Assembly (NCBI GenBank): GCA_051009975.1
Contig: JBPCWA010000053.1
Coordinates: 1 to 16,023 of the forward strand
Direction of reading: 5' to 3'
Length of the DNA: 16,023 bases
DNA from: Tectiglobus sp051009975
Lineage (GTDB): Bacteria; Pseudomonadota; Alphaproteobacteria; Rhizobiales; Hyphomicrobiaceae
The stretch's first letter is position 1; every line of letters starts with the position of its first letter. Position numbers and translations under genes: made by a program. Under the pieces are notes generated by a model. That model was not told the origin of the DNA. It was given only the letters and a program-made list of their open reading frames with translations, and ran no database searches. Of the stretch, positions 1 to 7,034 are shown piece by piece.

Positions 1-762
1 GTACAATTGCGCACAGACTTGATCGAACCGGACCTTATCGTCGACATCAAAAATATTGGAGATGTGCGCACCATCACGTCTGAAGCTGGCGGATATCGCA
101 TCGGCGCGGCCGTCACTGGTGCAGAATTAGAAGAGCACCCAACGCTCAGGCAAGATTGGCCAGGAATTGTCGAAGGAGCCAACCTAATAGGCTCTACTCA
201 AATCCAGGGCCGAGCAACAATGGGTGGGAATTTATGTAACGGTTCGCCTGCTGCCGACAGCGTGCCAGGCCTGATTGCGGCGGAAGCCATAGCAACCATT
301 GCTGGACCGAATGGAACTCGGAATTTGCCGGTCGAAGACGTTATCGTGGGCCCACGCAAACTTGCACTTGCTCGTGACGAGTTTGTCGTCTCATTTCTCA
401 TCCCGCCACGCAAGCCACACTCCGCCGACGCGTATTTGCGCTTCATTCCAAGGACAGAGATGGACATCGCTGTCGTAGGAGCGGGCGTTAATATCGAAAC
501 CGACGGACAGGGGAAAATTTCTGCCGCTCGGGTGAGTCTCGGCGCAGTTGCTCCAACACCGTTGCTTGTTCGCGATGCCGGCAGCGCGATTGTCGGCACG
601 ACGCTCGATACAAACGCTCTTGAGGCCTTGGACGCAGCCGCCCAAGCCGCGTGCCGCCCAATTGATGATAAGCGTGGAACGGTTGAATATCGCACGAAAG
701 TCTCGGGCGTCATAGCCCGCCGCGCTGCACAAACCGCTTACGATCGTGCGAGGAAGAAATAA
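1..762 (+). CDS. Mo hydroxylase FAD-binding (medium) subunit, CoxM-like, 5' partial
   Basis: This is the FAD subunit of a three-subunit molybdenum hydroxylase; it passes electrons from the iron-sulfur subunit to FAD and on to an acceptor in the cytoplasm. The frame is open from base 1 and the visible 253 residues begin inside the N-terminal FAD domain (residues like QLRTDLIEPDLIVDI), so the real start and the first FAD-binding glycine loop lie outside the window. The second FAD motif, TMGGNLCNGSPAAD, is at visible residues 73-86, followed by the CO-dehydrogenase flavoprotein C-terminal domain. Family members are usually about 260-300 residues, so only some tens of residues are missing. The stop overlaps the next start by one base (TAATG), which implies translational coupling. 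The substrate cannot be told from this subunit. Confidence in the family is high. Confidence 0.93.
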   Translation, partial: VQLRTDLIEPDLIVDIKNIGDVRTITSEAGGYRIGAAVTGAELEEHPTLRQDWPGIVEGANLIGSTQIQGRATMGGNLCNGSPAADSVPGLIAAEAIATIAGPNGTRNLPVEDVIVGPRKLALARDEFVVSFLIPPRKPHSADAYLRFIPRTEMDIAVVGAGVNIETDGQGKISAARVSLGAVAPTPLLVRDAGSAIVGTTLDTNALEALDAAAQAACRPIDDKRGTVEYRTKVSGVIARRAAQTAYDRARKK

Positions 763-1235
763 TGAAACACCATATCTCCTTTACCGTAAATGGCGATCCG
801 GTTGAATCGCTGTGCGAGACCGAGCAGACGCTACTGGACATCCTGAGGGATGAATTGCAGTTGACGGGCACCAAAGAAGGTTGCTCGACGGGCGACTGTG
901 GCGCCTGCAGCGTTCTGCTCGATGGCCGTCTTGTTTGTTCCTGCCTTGTACTTGGCACCGAGATGAAAGGGCAGAGCGTCGAAACTATAGAAGGAATGGC
1001 CGACGGCGATACACTTCATCCCCTCCAGCAGAAGTTTCTCGAGCACGCGGCGCTGCAGTGTGGCGTGTGCACACCGGGTTTTTTGGTGGCAGCAAAAAAT
1101 TTGTTGGATCGCAACCCCAATCCCACCGAAACCGAGGTGCGGTACTGGCTGGCAGGCAATCTTTGCCGATGCACAGGTTACGACAAAATTGTGCGCGCTG
1201 TGATGGATACGGCCGAAGAGATGAGAGGAGCCTGA
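762..1235 (+). CDS. Mo hydroxylase [2Fe-2S] (small) subunit, CoxS-like
   Basis: This 157-residue protein carries the two [2Fe-2S] clusters that move electrons from the molybdenum site to FAD. The N-terminal plant-type ferredoxin domain has ligands C41, C46, C49 and C61 (motif CSTGDCGAC followed by VLLDG and a CSC). The C-terminal four-helix domain has C100 and C103 (CGVCTPGF) and C135 and C137 (CRCTGY). All eight expected cysteines are present and the length is typical. The ATG shares one base with the stop of the FAD subunit and is preceded by AGGAAG, a good ribosome site. The next gene follows after four bases. Complete and confident. Confidence 0.97.
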   Translation: MKHHISFTVNGDPVESLCETEQTLLDILRDELQLTGTKEGCSTGDCGACSVLLDGRLVCSCLVLGTEMKGQSVETIEGMADGDTLHPLQQKFLEHAALQCGVCTPGFLVAAKNLLDRNPNPTETEVRYWLAGNLCRCTGYDKIVRAVMDTAEEMRGA

Positions 1236-1239
1236 AGTC

Positions 1240-3552
1240 ATGCAGGAAAAGATCTCAAATCCACCAGTCGATCATGACTACAAATACATCGGCACACGCC
1301 CAATCCGCCCTGATGGTGCGGACAAAGTCACCGGCCGGGCAAAGTTCGGGGCCGATTTCAATGTGTCCGGTCAAATCCATGGCAAGATTCTGCGATCACC
1401 TCACCCTCATGCGCGCCTGGTCAAGATTGACACCTCACGCGCGGAAGCACTAGCTGGAGTGAAGGCTGTCGTGACTCGTGACGATTTCGAGGACCAGCCG
1501 TCTGAGTTCAGCCCTGCAGGAGAGATGCTCGTTAATTATCGCGACATTTGCCGTTGTGTCATGGCACGAGACAAAGTGCTGTTTGAGGGCCATCCGGTGG
1601 CGGCTGTCGCTGCAACGAGCAACTCCGTTGCGAAGAAGGCTCTGAAATTGATCGACGTCGAGTATGAGGTGCTCCCTCACGTGATCGACGTTCTCGAGGC
1701 GATGCAGCCGGACGCCCCACTGCTGCACGAGGATATGTTTACAGATGGCGTCAGCCCGAAGCCAGACAAACCGTCCAATATCGCGAAGCGCGTTGAATTC
1801 TCTTTAGGCAAGGTTGAGAAAGGGTTCTCTGAAGCCGACGTCATCATAGAGCGCGAGTTCAACACCAAACCTGTCCATCAGGCATATATTGAACCGCACG
1901 CCTGCGTAGCCAACGTGTCCAGTGATGGCTCTGCAGAGCTTTGGGTGACCACTCAGGGCCACTGGGTCGTTCGCGCCCACTGTGCGAAACTTCTAGGTTG
2001 GGACATTTCCAACATCCGAGTCACGTCATCTGAGATTGGGGGCGGATTCGGTGGCAAGACCGTTGTTTATTTGGAGCCGGTGGCACTTGCTCTCTCTAAA
2101 AAATCTGGCCACCCGGTCAAGATGGTGATGAATCGAGAGGAAGTGTTCCGAGCGTCCGGTCCGACCTCCGGTGCCAACATCACTGTCAAAGTCGGCGCTA
2201 AGAAGGATGGTACAATCACGGCTGGTCATGCCACACTGCGCTATCAAGCCGGCGCATTTCAGGGCTCTCCGGTGGGTCCCGGCGCGATGTCTGCTTTTGC
2301 TCCCTACGATCTCGAGAATGTGGAGGTGATCGGATACGATATCGTTTCCAACCGACCCAAAGTTGCTGCCTATCGCGCTCCTGGGGCACCTATCTCCGAA
2401 TACGCCGTTGAAAGTGTCATCGACGAGGTTGCAAAGACCCTCGCGATTGATCCTGTTCAATTCAGAATAATGAATGCTGCGAAAGAGGGCACGAAAGCGG
2501 CCTATGGTCCGCAGTTCGGTCCAATCGGCCTGGTCGACACCCTCAAGGCCGCTGAAGAGAGCGACCATTGGAAGGCACCACTAGGTCCCAATCAGGGACG
2601 TGGGGTCGCGTCTGGCTTCTGGTTCAATATCGGCGGTGACACCACTGTAACTCTTGCTCTCAACGAGGACGGCACATTCAATCTGATCGCTGGCACGCCG
2701 GATATTGGCGGCCTGCGCGCTTCATTATGCATGATGGCTGCCGAGGAACTGGGCGTCGAGCTGAGCCGCATTCGACCGATGATCGGCGACACCGGTCAAC
2801 TGGGTTATAATTTTTTGACCGGTGGGAGCCGTTCCACGTTCTCGAGCGGAATGGCGACCGTCGAGGCCGCTCGTCAGGTCATCAAAGAGGCCTGCGCACG
2901 CGCCGCGAAAATCTGGGAACTGCCTGAAGATGCTGTTGCGTTCGAGGACGGCACCATTCGGCCGGCCGGCGACAATGCAGGCAAACACGAACCCATGACG
3001 TTGGGCGACATAGGCCGTCTGGCTGGCAAAACTGGTGGCGCCATAGTGGGCACGTCAAAAATCAACGCCCAGGGAGCGGCGCCGAGCTTTGGCACTCACA
3101 TAGCAGATGTCGAAGTTGATCCGGAAACCGGGAAAGTTTCGATTGTGAAATATACCGCGATCCAGGATGCCGGCCGCGCCATTCACCCCTCTTATGTCGA
3201 AGGACAGTACCAGGGCGGTGCTGTTCAGGGAATTGGCTGGGCGCTAAACGAAGAGTATGTCTACGGGAATGATGGAAAATTGGAGAATCCGAGTTTCCTC
3301 GACTATCGAATTCCTGTCGCGTCGGACCTGCCAATGATTGACACCATCATCGTTGAAGTTCCTAACCCGCGCCATCCTTACGGGGTGCGAGGAATAGGAG
3401 AAACGCCAATCGTACCGCCGATGGCAGCAATATCTAACGCGATAGAAAACGCTACGGGTCTACGATTTGACAGTTTGCCTATGTCACCACCCAAGGTGCG
3501 TAAAGCCATCGACGATGCACGCGGGCGAGGCGATGAAAACTTGAAAGTCTAG
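1240..3552 (+). CDS. Mo hydroxylase molybdopterin-binding (large) subunit, CoxL/XDH-like
   Basis: This 770-residue catalytic subunit binds the molybdopterin cofactor and hydroxylates an organic substrate using water. Visible marks are the aldehyde oxidase/xanthine dehydrogenase a/b hammerhead domain at the N-terminus, the cofactor loop GGGFGGK (residues 267-273), the active-site loop AAYRAPGAP (about 376-384, R379), a DIGGLRAS loop at 488-495, TGGSRSTF further on, and GIGET with the expected catalytic base E721. The loop lacks the AYRCSFR sequence with the copper-binding cysteine of form I CO dehydrogenase, so CO oxidation is unlikely. A carbonyl, N-heterocycle or aldehyde substrate is possible but not decided here. 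GAGAGGAG lies just before the ATG. The gene sits between the iron-sulfur subunit and a MoaD-like gene in one apparent operon. Confidence 0.95.
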   Translation: MQEKISNPPVDHDYKYIGTRPIRPDGADKVTGRAKFGADFNVSGQIHGKILRSPHPHARLVKIDTSRAEALAGVKAVVTRDDFEDQPSEFSPAGEMLVNYRDICRCVMARDKVLFEGHPVAAVAATSNSVAKKALKLIDVEYEVLPHVIDVLEAMQPDAPLLHEDMFTDGVSPKPDKPSNIAKRVEFSLGKVEKGFSEADVIIEREFNTKPVHQAYIEPHACVANVSSDGSAELWVTTQGHWVVRAHCAKLLGWDISNIRVTSSEIGGGFGGKTVVYLEPVALALSKKSGHPVKMVMNREEVFRASGPTSGANITVKVGAKKDGTITAGHATLRYQAGAFQGSPVGPGAMSAFAPYDLENVEVIGYDIVSNRPKVAAYRAPGAPISEYAVESVIDEVAKTLAIDPVQFRIMNAAKEGTKAAYGPQFGPIGLVDTLKAAEESDHWKAPLGPNQGRGVASGFWFNIGGDTTVTLALNEDGTFNLIAGTPDIGGLRASLCMMAAEELGVELSRIRPMIGDTGQLGYNFLTGGSRSTFSSGMATVEAARQVIKEACARAAKIWELPEDAVAFEDGTIRPAGDNAGKHEPMTLGDIGRLAGKTGGAIVGTSKINAQGAAPSFGTHIADVEVDPETGKVSIVKYTAIQDAGRAIHPSYVEGQYQGGAVQGIGWALNEEYVYGNDGKLENPSFLDYRIPVASDLPMIDTIIVEVPNPRHPYGVRGIGETPIVPPMAAISNAIENATGLRFDSLPMSPPKVRKAIDDARGRGDENLKV

Positions 3553-3569
3553 ATAACGGCGAGATTGGA

Positions 3570-3815
3570 ATGGCCCGCGTCACACTCATTGGAAATCTTC
3601 GCCAGTTCACAGGTGGAGTGACGGAGCTCGAAATAGAGGCGACCACGATCCAACAGCTGTTTGCGCGTCTGGCGGAACTCCATCCGGAATTGGCTCCGCA
3701 TCTCGCGGATGGATTGGCCGTCGCAATTGACGGCCAAATCTACCAGGACACACTTATACAGCCGATCAGTCCGGATAGCGAAGTCCATATTCTGCCGCAA
3801 ATCGCTGGAGGATAG
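3570..3815 (+). CDS. MoaD/ThiS-family sulfur carrier protein
   Basis: This 81-residue protein has the look of a beta-grasp ubiquitin-like sulfur carrier: a short first strand (RVTLIGNLRQF), a central helix rich in Leu/Ala (IQQLFARLAELHPEL), an IDGQ turn, and a C-terminus ending exactly in Gly-Gly. In MoaD and ThiS that tail is adenylated and turned into a thiocarboxylate that donates sulfur, for example to form the dithiolene of molybdopterin. It starts 17 bases after the large Mo hydroxylase subunit, on the same strand, so a role in cofactor supply or maturation for that enzyme is a reasonable inference. No MoaE, MoeB, XdhC or other cofactor gene is visible in the window. The ribosome site is weak (GAGATTGGA). 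It could also serve another sulfur-transfer pathway. Confidence 0.85.
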   Translation: MARVTLIGNLRQFTGGVTELEIEATTIQQLFARLAELHPELAPHLADGLAVAIDGQIYQDTLIQPISPDSEVHILPQIAGG

Positions 3816-3931
3816 CACTGCTTCGCTAGATCTAGATCATAGACAACTCAATGCGGCTGTCCGATTGCTGTCCGAATATGGATCTGCCTTCGAAATGCAG
3901 TGGTTCTCGCTCAGTCATTATAGGTATTTCA

Positions 3932-4459
3932 GTGGTGTCGGACGATGATGTAAAGCTCTCTCACTATCGTCCGTGTGTCGGAATCATGGTTATCAATCGC
4001 GCCGGTCTTGTTTGGATGGGTCTGCGAGCAGACGCACCGGGTGACGCCGAAGGACCTGGTGATTGGTGGCAGATGCCGCAGGGTGGTATCGACGACGGCG
4101 AAGAACCTGAAGCCGCAGCTCTTCGTGAGCTGTGGGAGGAGACGGGTATTCAGAACGCTATAATCCTAGGGCGCACCGATGGCTGGCTAACCTACGATTT
4201 GCCACCGGATATCGCCCCCCAGGCATGGGGCGGTCGCTATCGGGGGCAAAAGCAGATCTGGTTTGCTGTCAGGTTCATTGGAAATGACGATGAAATCAAT
4301 ATCGACCCTGGCAACCACGACGGCCACGCGAAGGAATTTGAGGCCTGGGCTTGGTTTCCGCCATCCGAAATCGTCGAACGCGTGGTTTCGTTCAAGCGCG
4401 AAGTCTATGGTCAAATCGTCGACGAATTGGCCAGATTCGCCAAGCCTGAATTGACTTGA
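3932..4459 (+). CDS. rppH: RNA pyrophosphohydrolase, Nudix family
   Basis: RppH removes pyrophosphate from the 5' triphosphate end of mRNA and so starts RNase E-dependent decay. The protein has HYRPCVGIMVINRAGLVW near the N-terminus, WQMPQGGIDDGE, and a perfect Nudix box G-x5-E-x7-REL-x-EE-x-GI at residues 51-73; the C-terminal part contains FKREVY as in RppH. I chose the GTG at 3932 (175 residues) because AGGTA lies seven bases upstream; the adjacent GTG at 3935 is equally possible. An in-frame ATG at 3851 would add 27 residues that do not look like family sequence and has no ribosome site. The gene converges on atpC, an arrangement I know from rhizobial genomes. Confidence 0.93.
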   Translation: MVSDDDVKLSHYRPCVGIMVINRAGLVWMGLRADAPGDAEGPGDWWQMPQGGIDDGEEPEAAALRELWEETGIQNAIILGRTDGWLTYDLPPDIAPQAWGGRYRGQKQIWFAVRFIGNDDEINIDPGNHDGHAKEFEAWAWFPPSEIVERVVSFKREVYGQIVDELARFAKPELT

Positions 4460-4519
4460 CGCAAGCGGGACCGACATCTTCACGCAAGTGAGACTGCCAC
4501 CTTCCACTTCGTCATTTGC

Positions 4520-4540
4520 TTGCTGAGAACTCAGCAATTT
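4520..4540 (+). terminator. Probable intrinsic terminator after rppH
   Basis: An 8-base perfect inverted repeat, TTGCTGAG then AA then CTCAGCAA (4520-4527 and 4530-4537), would fold as a seven-pair stem with a GAAC loop and is followed by TTT and an A/T-rich stretch. It lies 60 bases after rppH and 57 bases beyond the end of atpC. The T-run is only on the plus strand side, so it fits rppH best, though the same stem could slow transcription arriving from atpC. Confidence 0.5.
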
Positions 4541-4597
4541 CGAATTGACAGCGCCCGAACAACACCTATTGGGAAATGTCCGGCCGATATTTTACCG

Positions 4598-4984
4598 TCA
4601 AAGCAAATGCAAAGAATCGAGCGCGGATTGTGCCAGGTATCGGGCCTGGTCGGTCGCTGCCTCGGACAATTTGCGCTCTGCCAGTTCGATCTCCGCTGAC
4701 AATTCGTCTTTGGTCGCAGTCGATGTGTCAAGCGCGTGTTCCGCGAGGACCGTCACTGTGCCAGGGTTAATTTCGGCGAATCCGCCGCGTACAAAAATCT
4801 TCTTCGAGACACTCGCGCCCGAGAGTACCTCGATCAAACCTGGCTTCAAGGCCACGACCGCTGGCGAATGGCCTGCCAGGATACCTAGTTGGCCCTCACT
4901 GCCCGGCAAAATAACATGCTCGATACTATCAGACATCAAGACGCGCTCGGGGCTCACCAGCTCAAAATCAAACATACCCGCCAT
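4598..4984 (-). CDS. atpC: F1F0 ATP synthase epsilon subunit
   Basis: The epsilon subunit is part of the central rotor stalk and can restrain ATP hydrolysis. The 128-residue protein shows the beta-sandwich domain typical of the family (FDFELVSPERVLMSDSIEHVILPGSEGQLGILAGHSP, in pieces) with the conserved GILAGHSP segment at about residues 53-60, then a C-terminal helical part rich in Ala/Glu/Leu (about 95-128). The length is normal, although the second C-terminal helix looks short, as in many alphaproteobacteria. AGGAAA lies at the expected distance from the ATG, directly next to a GC-rich hairpin. It is the last gene of the atp operon but is separated from atpD by the zinc-knuckle gene. Confidence 0.97.
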   Translation of the reverse strand: MAGMFDFELVSPERVLMSDSIEHVILPGSEGQLGILAGHSPAVVALKPGLIEVLSGASVSKKIFVRGGFAEINPGTVTVLAEHALDTSTATKDELSAEIELAERKLSEAATDQARYLAQSALDSLHLL

Positions 4985-4992
4985 CTGTTTCC

Positions 4993-5008
4993 TGCCCGCG
5001 CTCGGGCA
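4993..5008 (-). promoter_or_regulatory. GC-rich hairpin abutting the atpC ribosome site
   Basis: On the minus strand TGCCCG, loop AGCG, CGGGCA form a six-pair stem. The final A of the stem is also the first base of the AGGAAA Shine-Dalgarno sequence, eight bases before the atpC ATG. Such a stem could tune ribosome access and thus the epsilon level relative to beta. The structure is seen directly; the regulatory role is inference. Confidence 0.4.
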
Positions 5009-5041
5009 TCCCTTTCGAACTTAGGCCACAAATTCTTGGAT

Positions 5042-5071
5042 CGATACGACATACTTATGCTCGACCGTCAA
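5042..5071 (-). promoter_or_regulatory. Weak candidate promoter for atpC
   Basis: In the 111-base gap between the zinc-knuckle gene and atpC the minus strand has TTGACG (5071-5066), an 18-base spacer, and GTATCG (5047-5042). The -35 half matches the alphaproteobacterial TTGAC well, while the -10 half is poor. It would give atpC a promoter of its own. I rate this as suggestive only. Confidence 0.2.
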
Positions 5072-5095
5072 TCGATCACTCGACTGCTGCTAGGG

Positions 5096-5383
5096 TTACT
5101 GTGGTAGTTCACCCTCGCTGGAAATCTGCGCCTTAACCACTTCCGGATCCTGCAACCGAGTACCGCAGAATGGACAGAAAAATGCAGGGTGATCGACCAT
5201 GCCAGTTTCGACCATGCCGGCTTCTTCGTCGTCTTCAAACTCAATCAGCCCCACGGCCATATACAAGATTCCGTCATCACCTTCAGTGATAAGCGGATCG
5301 AAATCCACGCCGGCCAACGCTTCCTTCAGCTCTTCACAGCACTTGCCGAATCGTCCACCTAGCGCGCCGTTGTCTTCTGACAT
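5096..5383 (-). CDS. Small acidic protein with CPFCG zinc knuckle, function unknown
   Basis: This 95-residue protein is not one I can name. It has a pair of cysteines at 15-16 followed by a short helix (EELKEALAG), a very acidic middle (EFEDDEE around 48-54), and near the C-terminus FFCPFCGTRLQDPEVV with C70 and C73, a zinc-knuckle half-site. C15 and C16 could complete a four-cysteine site or the protein could pair with a second chain. Similar short proteins ending in FCPFCGT-x-LQ occur as hypothetical proteins in bacteria and phages. The gene is very likely real: GAGGG stands before the ATG, and the composition suits a soluble protein. It lies between atpD (149-base gap) and atpC (111-base gap), all on one strand. 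A TTGACG at 5471-5466 could be part of its own promoter. Confidence 0.8.
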   Translation of the reverse strand: MSEDNGALGGRFGKCCEELKEALAGVDFDPLITEGDDGILYMAVGLIEFEDDEEAGMVETGMVDHPAFFCPFCGTRLQDPEVVKAQISSEGELPQ

Positions 5384-5532
5384 TGTTTCCCTCTTTGGAA
5401 TTGCATTCTGATGCGCTCATGTGTGGTCGGGTTTTGGGCACAGTCAGATGCGGGAAACATCGACGCGTCAAGGTAATTGCGCAATCATCTGTTTATCGTC
5501 GTGATCCTCTGCACCCAAGTCTGGCAGCCGGA

Positions 5533-6993
5533 TCAGGCGGCCTCTGCCAGACGTTCTGCTTTCTCTATCGCTTCTTCGATGGTGCCGACCATATAGAACG
5601 CCTGCTCCGGGAGATGGTCATAATCGCCAGCGACAAGTCCCTTGAACCCCTTGATCGTATCATCGAGCCTCACCTGAACACCCGGCGAGCCAGTGAAAAC
5701 CTCAGCAACATCAAAGGGTTGCGACAGGAAACGTTCAATCTTGCGTGCCCTGGCGACAGTCAGTTTGTCTTCTTCAGATAACTCGTCCATGCCCAGAATC
5801 GCGATAATGTCTTGCAAAGCCTTATATCGCTGCAATGTTGCCTGAACGCCGCGCGCGATCTGATAATGTTCATCGCCCACGATCCGTGGGTCGAGCATTC
5901 GAGAAGTTGAATCGAGTGGGTCGACCGCGGGGTAAATACCCTTTTCAGCGATCGATCGTGACAGCACCGTTGTCGCGTCGAGGTGCGCGAAAGTTGAAGC
6001 CGGGGCGGGATCGGTCAGGTCGTCAGCTGGCACATATACGGCCTGCACAGACGTAATAGATCCCTTGTTGGTCGAAGTAATTCGTTCCTGCATGCTACCC
6101 ATATCGGTACCGAGCGTCGGTTGATAGCCGACAGCAGAAGGAATCCGACCCAGGAGAGCCGAGACTTCAGAACCGGCTTGCGTGAATCGAAAAATGTTAT
6201 CGACAAAGAATAACACGTCCTGACCCTGATCACGAAAATACTCGGCGACTGTCAGCCCCGTCAGTGCAACGCGGGCCCGGGCGCCGGGTGGTTCGTTCAT
6301 CTGCCCGTAAACAAGTGCACACTTCGAACCAGCTGCGGATCCGTTATTCTCCTTGGGGTCCTTGTTGACATTCGATTCGATCATCTCGTGATACAAATCG
6401 TTGCCCTCTCGCGTTCGTTCGCCAACACCAGCGAAGACCGAGTACCCACCGTGCGTTTTCGCGATGTTGTTGATCAGCTCCATGATCAAAACGGTCTTTC
6501 CGACGCCCGCACCGCCGAACAGACCAATCTTGCCCCCTTTGGCATAGGGGCCGAGTAAATCGACAACCTTAATGCCTGTGACAAGGATCTCGGCCTCTGT
6601 AGACTGGTCCGTAAGTGATGGGGCTGCGGCATGGATAGGCCGGCTCTGGTCGGCGTTCACGGGGCCAGCTTCATCGACCGGCTCGCCAATCACATTTATA
6701 ATCCGACCCAAAGTTTCCTCGCCGACCGGTACCTCAATCGCATTGCCGGTGTCGGCTACAGCCTGACCGCGGACCAGTCCCTCGGTGGCATCCATCGCGA
6801 TCGTGCGGACGGTGTTTTCGCCCAAGTGCTGGGCGACCTCAAGAACCAGTCGTCCGTTCGGATTGTCCTTTGACCTTGTAGTTTCGTTTGTAGTCTCCAA
6901 AGCGTTCAGGATCGCCGGCAATTCGCCGTCGAACTGCACGTCGACGACAGCGCCCATTACCTGCCGGATTCGTCCTTGATTTTGGTCGGCCAT
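5533..6993 (-). CDS. atpD: F1F0 ATP synthase beta subunit
   Basis: The beta subunit holds the catalytic nucleotide sites of F1. The 486-residue sequence has the N-terminal barrel, the P-loop GGAGVGKT (160-167), the catalytic glutamate in GERTREGNDLYHEM (E192), DNIFRFTQAGSE, and the DELSEEDK lever region near the C-terminus. The longer segment after the GER motif (NKDPKENNGSAAGSKCAL) is typical of alphaproteobacteria. GAGGACG precedes the ATG. It follows atpG after 41 bases. Downstream, atpC is not adjacent as usual because a zinc-knuckle gene intervenes. Intact, all key residues present. Confidence 0.99.
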   Translation of the reverse strand: MADQNQGRIRQVMGAVVDVQFDGELPAILNALETTNETTRSKDNPNGRLVLEVAQHLGENTVRTIAMDATEGLVRGQAVADTGNAIEVPVGEETLGRIINVIGEPVDEAGPVNADQSRPIHAAAPSLTDQSTEAEILVTGIKVVDLLGPYAKGGKIGLFGGAGVGKTVLIMELINNIAKTHGGYSVFAGVGERTREGNDLYHEMIESNVNKDPKENNGSAAGSKCALVYGQMNEPPGARARVALTGLTVAEYFRDQGQDVLFFVDNIFRFTQAGSEVSALLGRIPSAVGYQPTLGTDMGSMQERITSTNKGSITSVQAVYVPADDLTDPAPASTFAHLDATTVLSRSIAEKGIYPAVDPLDSTSRMLDPRIVGDEHYQIARGVQATLQRYKALQDIIAILGMDELSEEDKLTVARARKIERFLSQPFDVAEVFTGSPGVQVRLDDTIKGFKGLVAGDYDHLPEQAFYMVGTIEEAIEKAERLAEAA

Positions 6994-7034
6994 AGATTTC
7001 GTCCTCGTGCCCGGTGAATTGCAAACAGATCGGT

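Noticed and set aside
198..732. Long antisense frames inside the FAD subunit gene
   Set aside because: They mirror a gene with unmistakable family motifs; such antisense frames are common in G+C-rich codons.
1240..3552. CO dehydrogenase large subunit (form I, CoxL)
   Set aside because: The copper-binding AYRCSFR loop is absent; AYRAPGAP stands in its place. Only the general superfamily assignment is kept.
5096..5383. Zeta inhibitor subunit of the alphaproteobacterial ATP synthase
   Set aside because: Zeta is a helical protein of about 100 residues without cysteine knuckles; this protein has CPFCG and a different composition.
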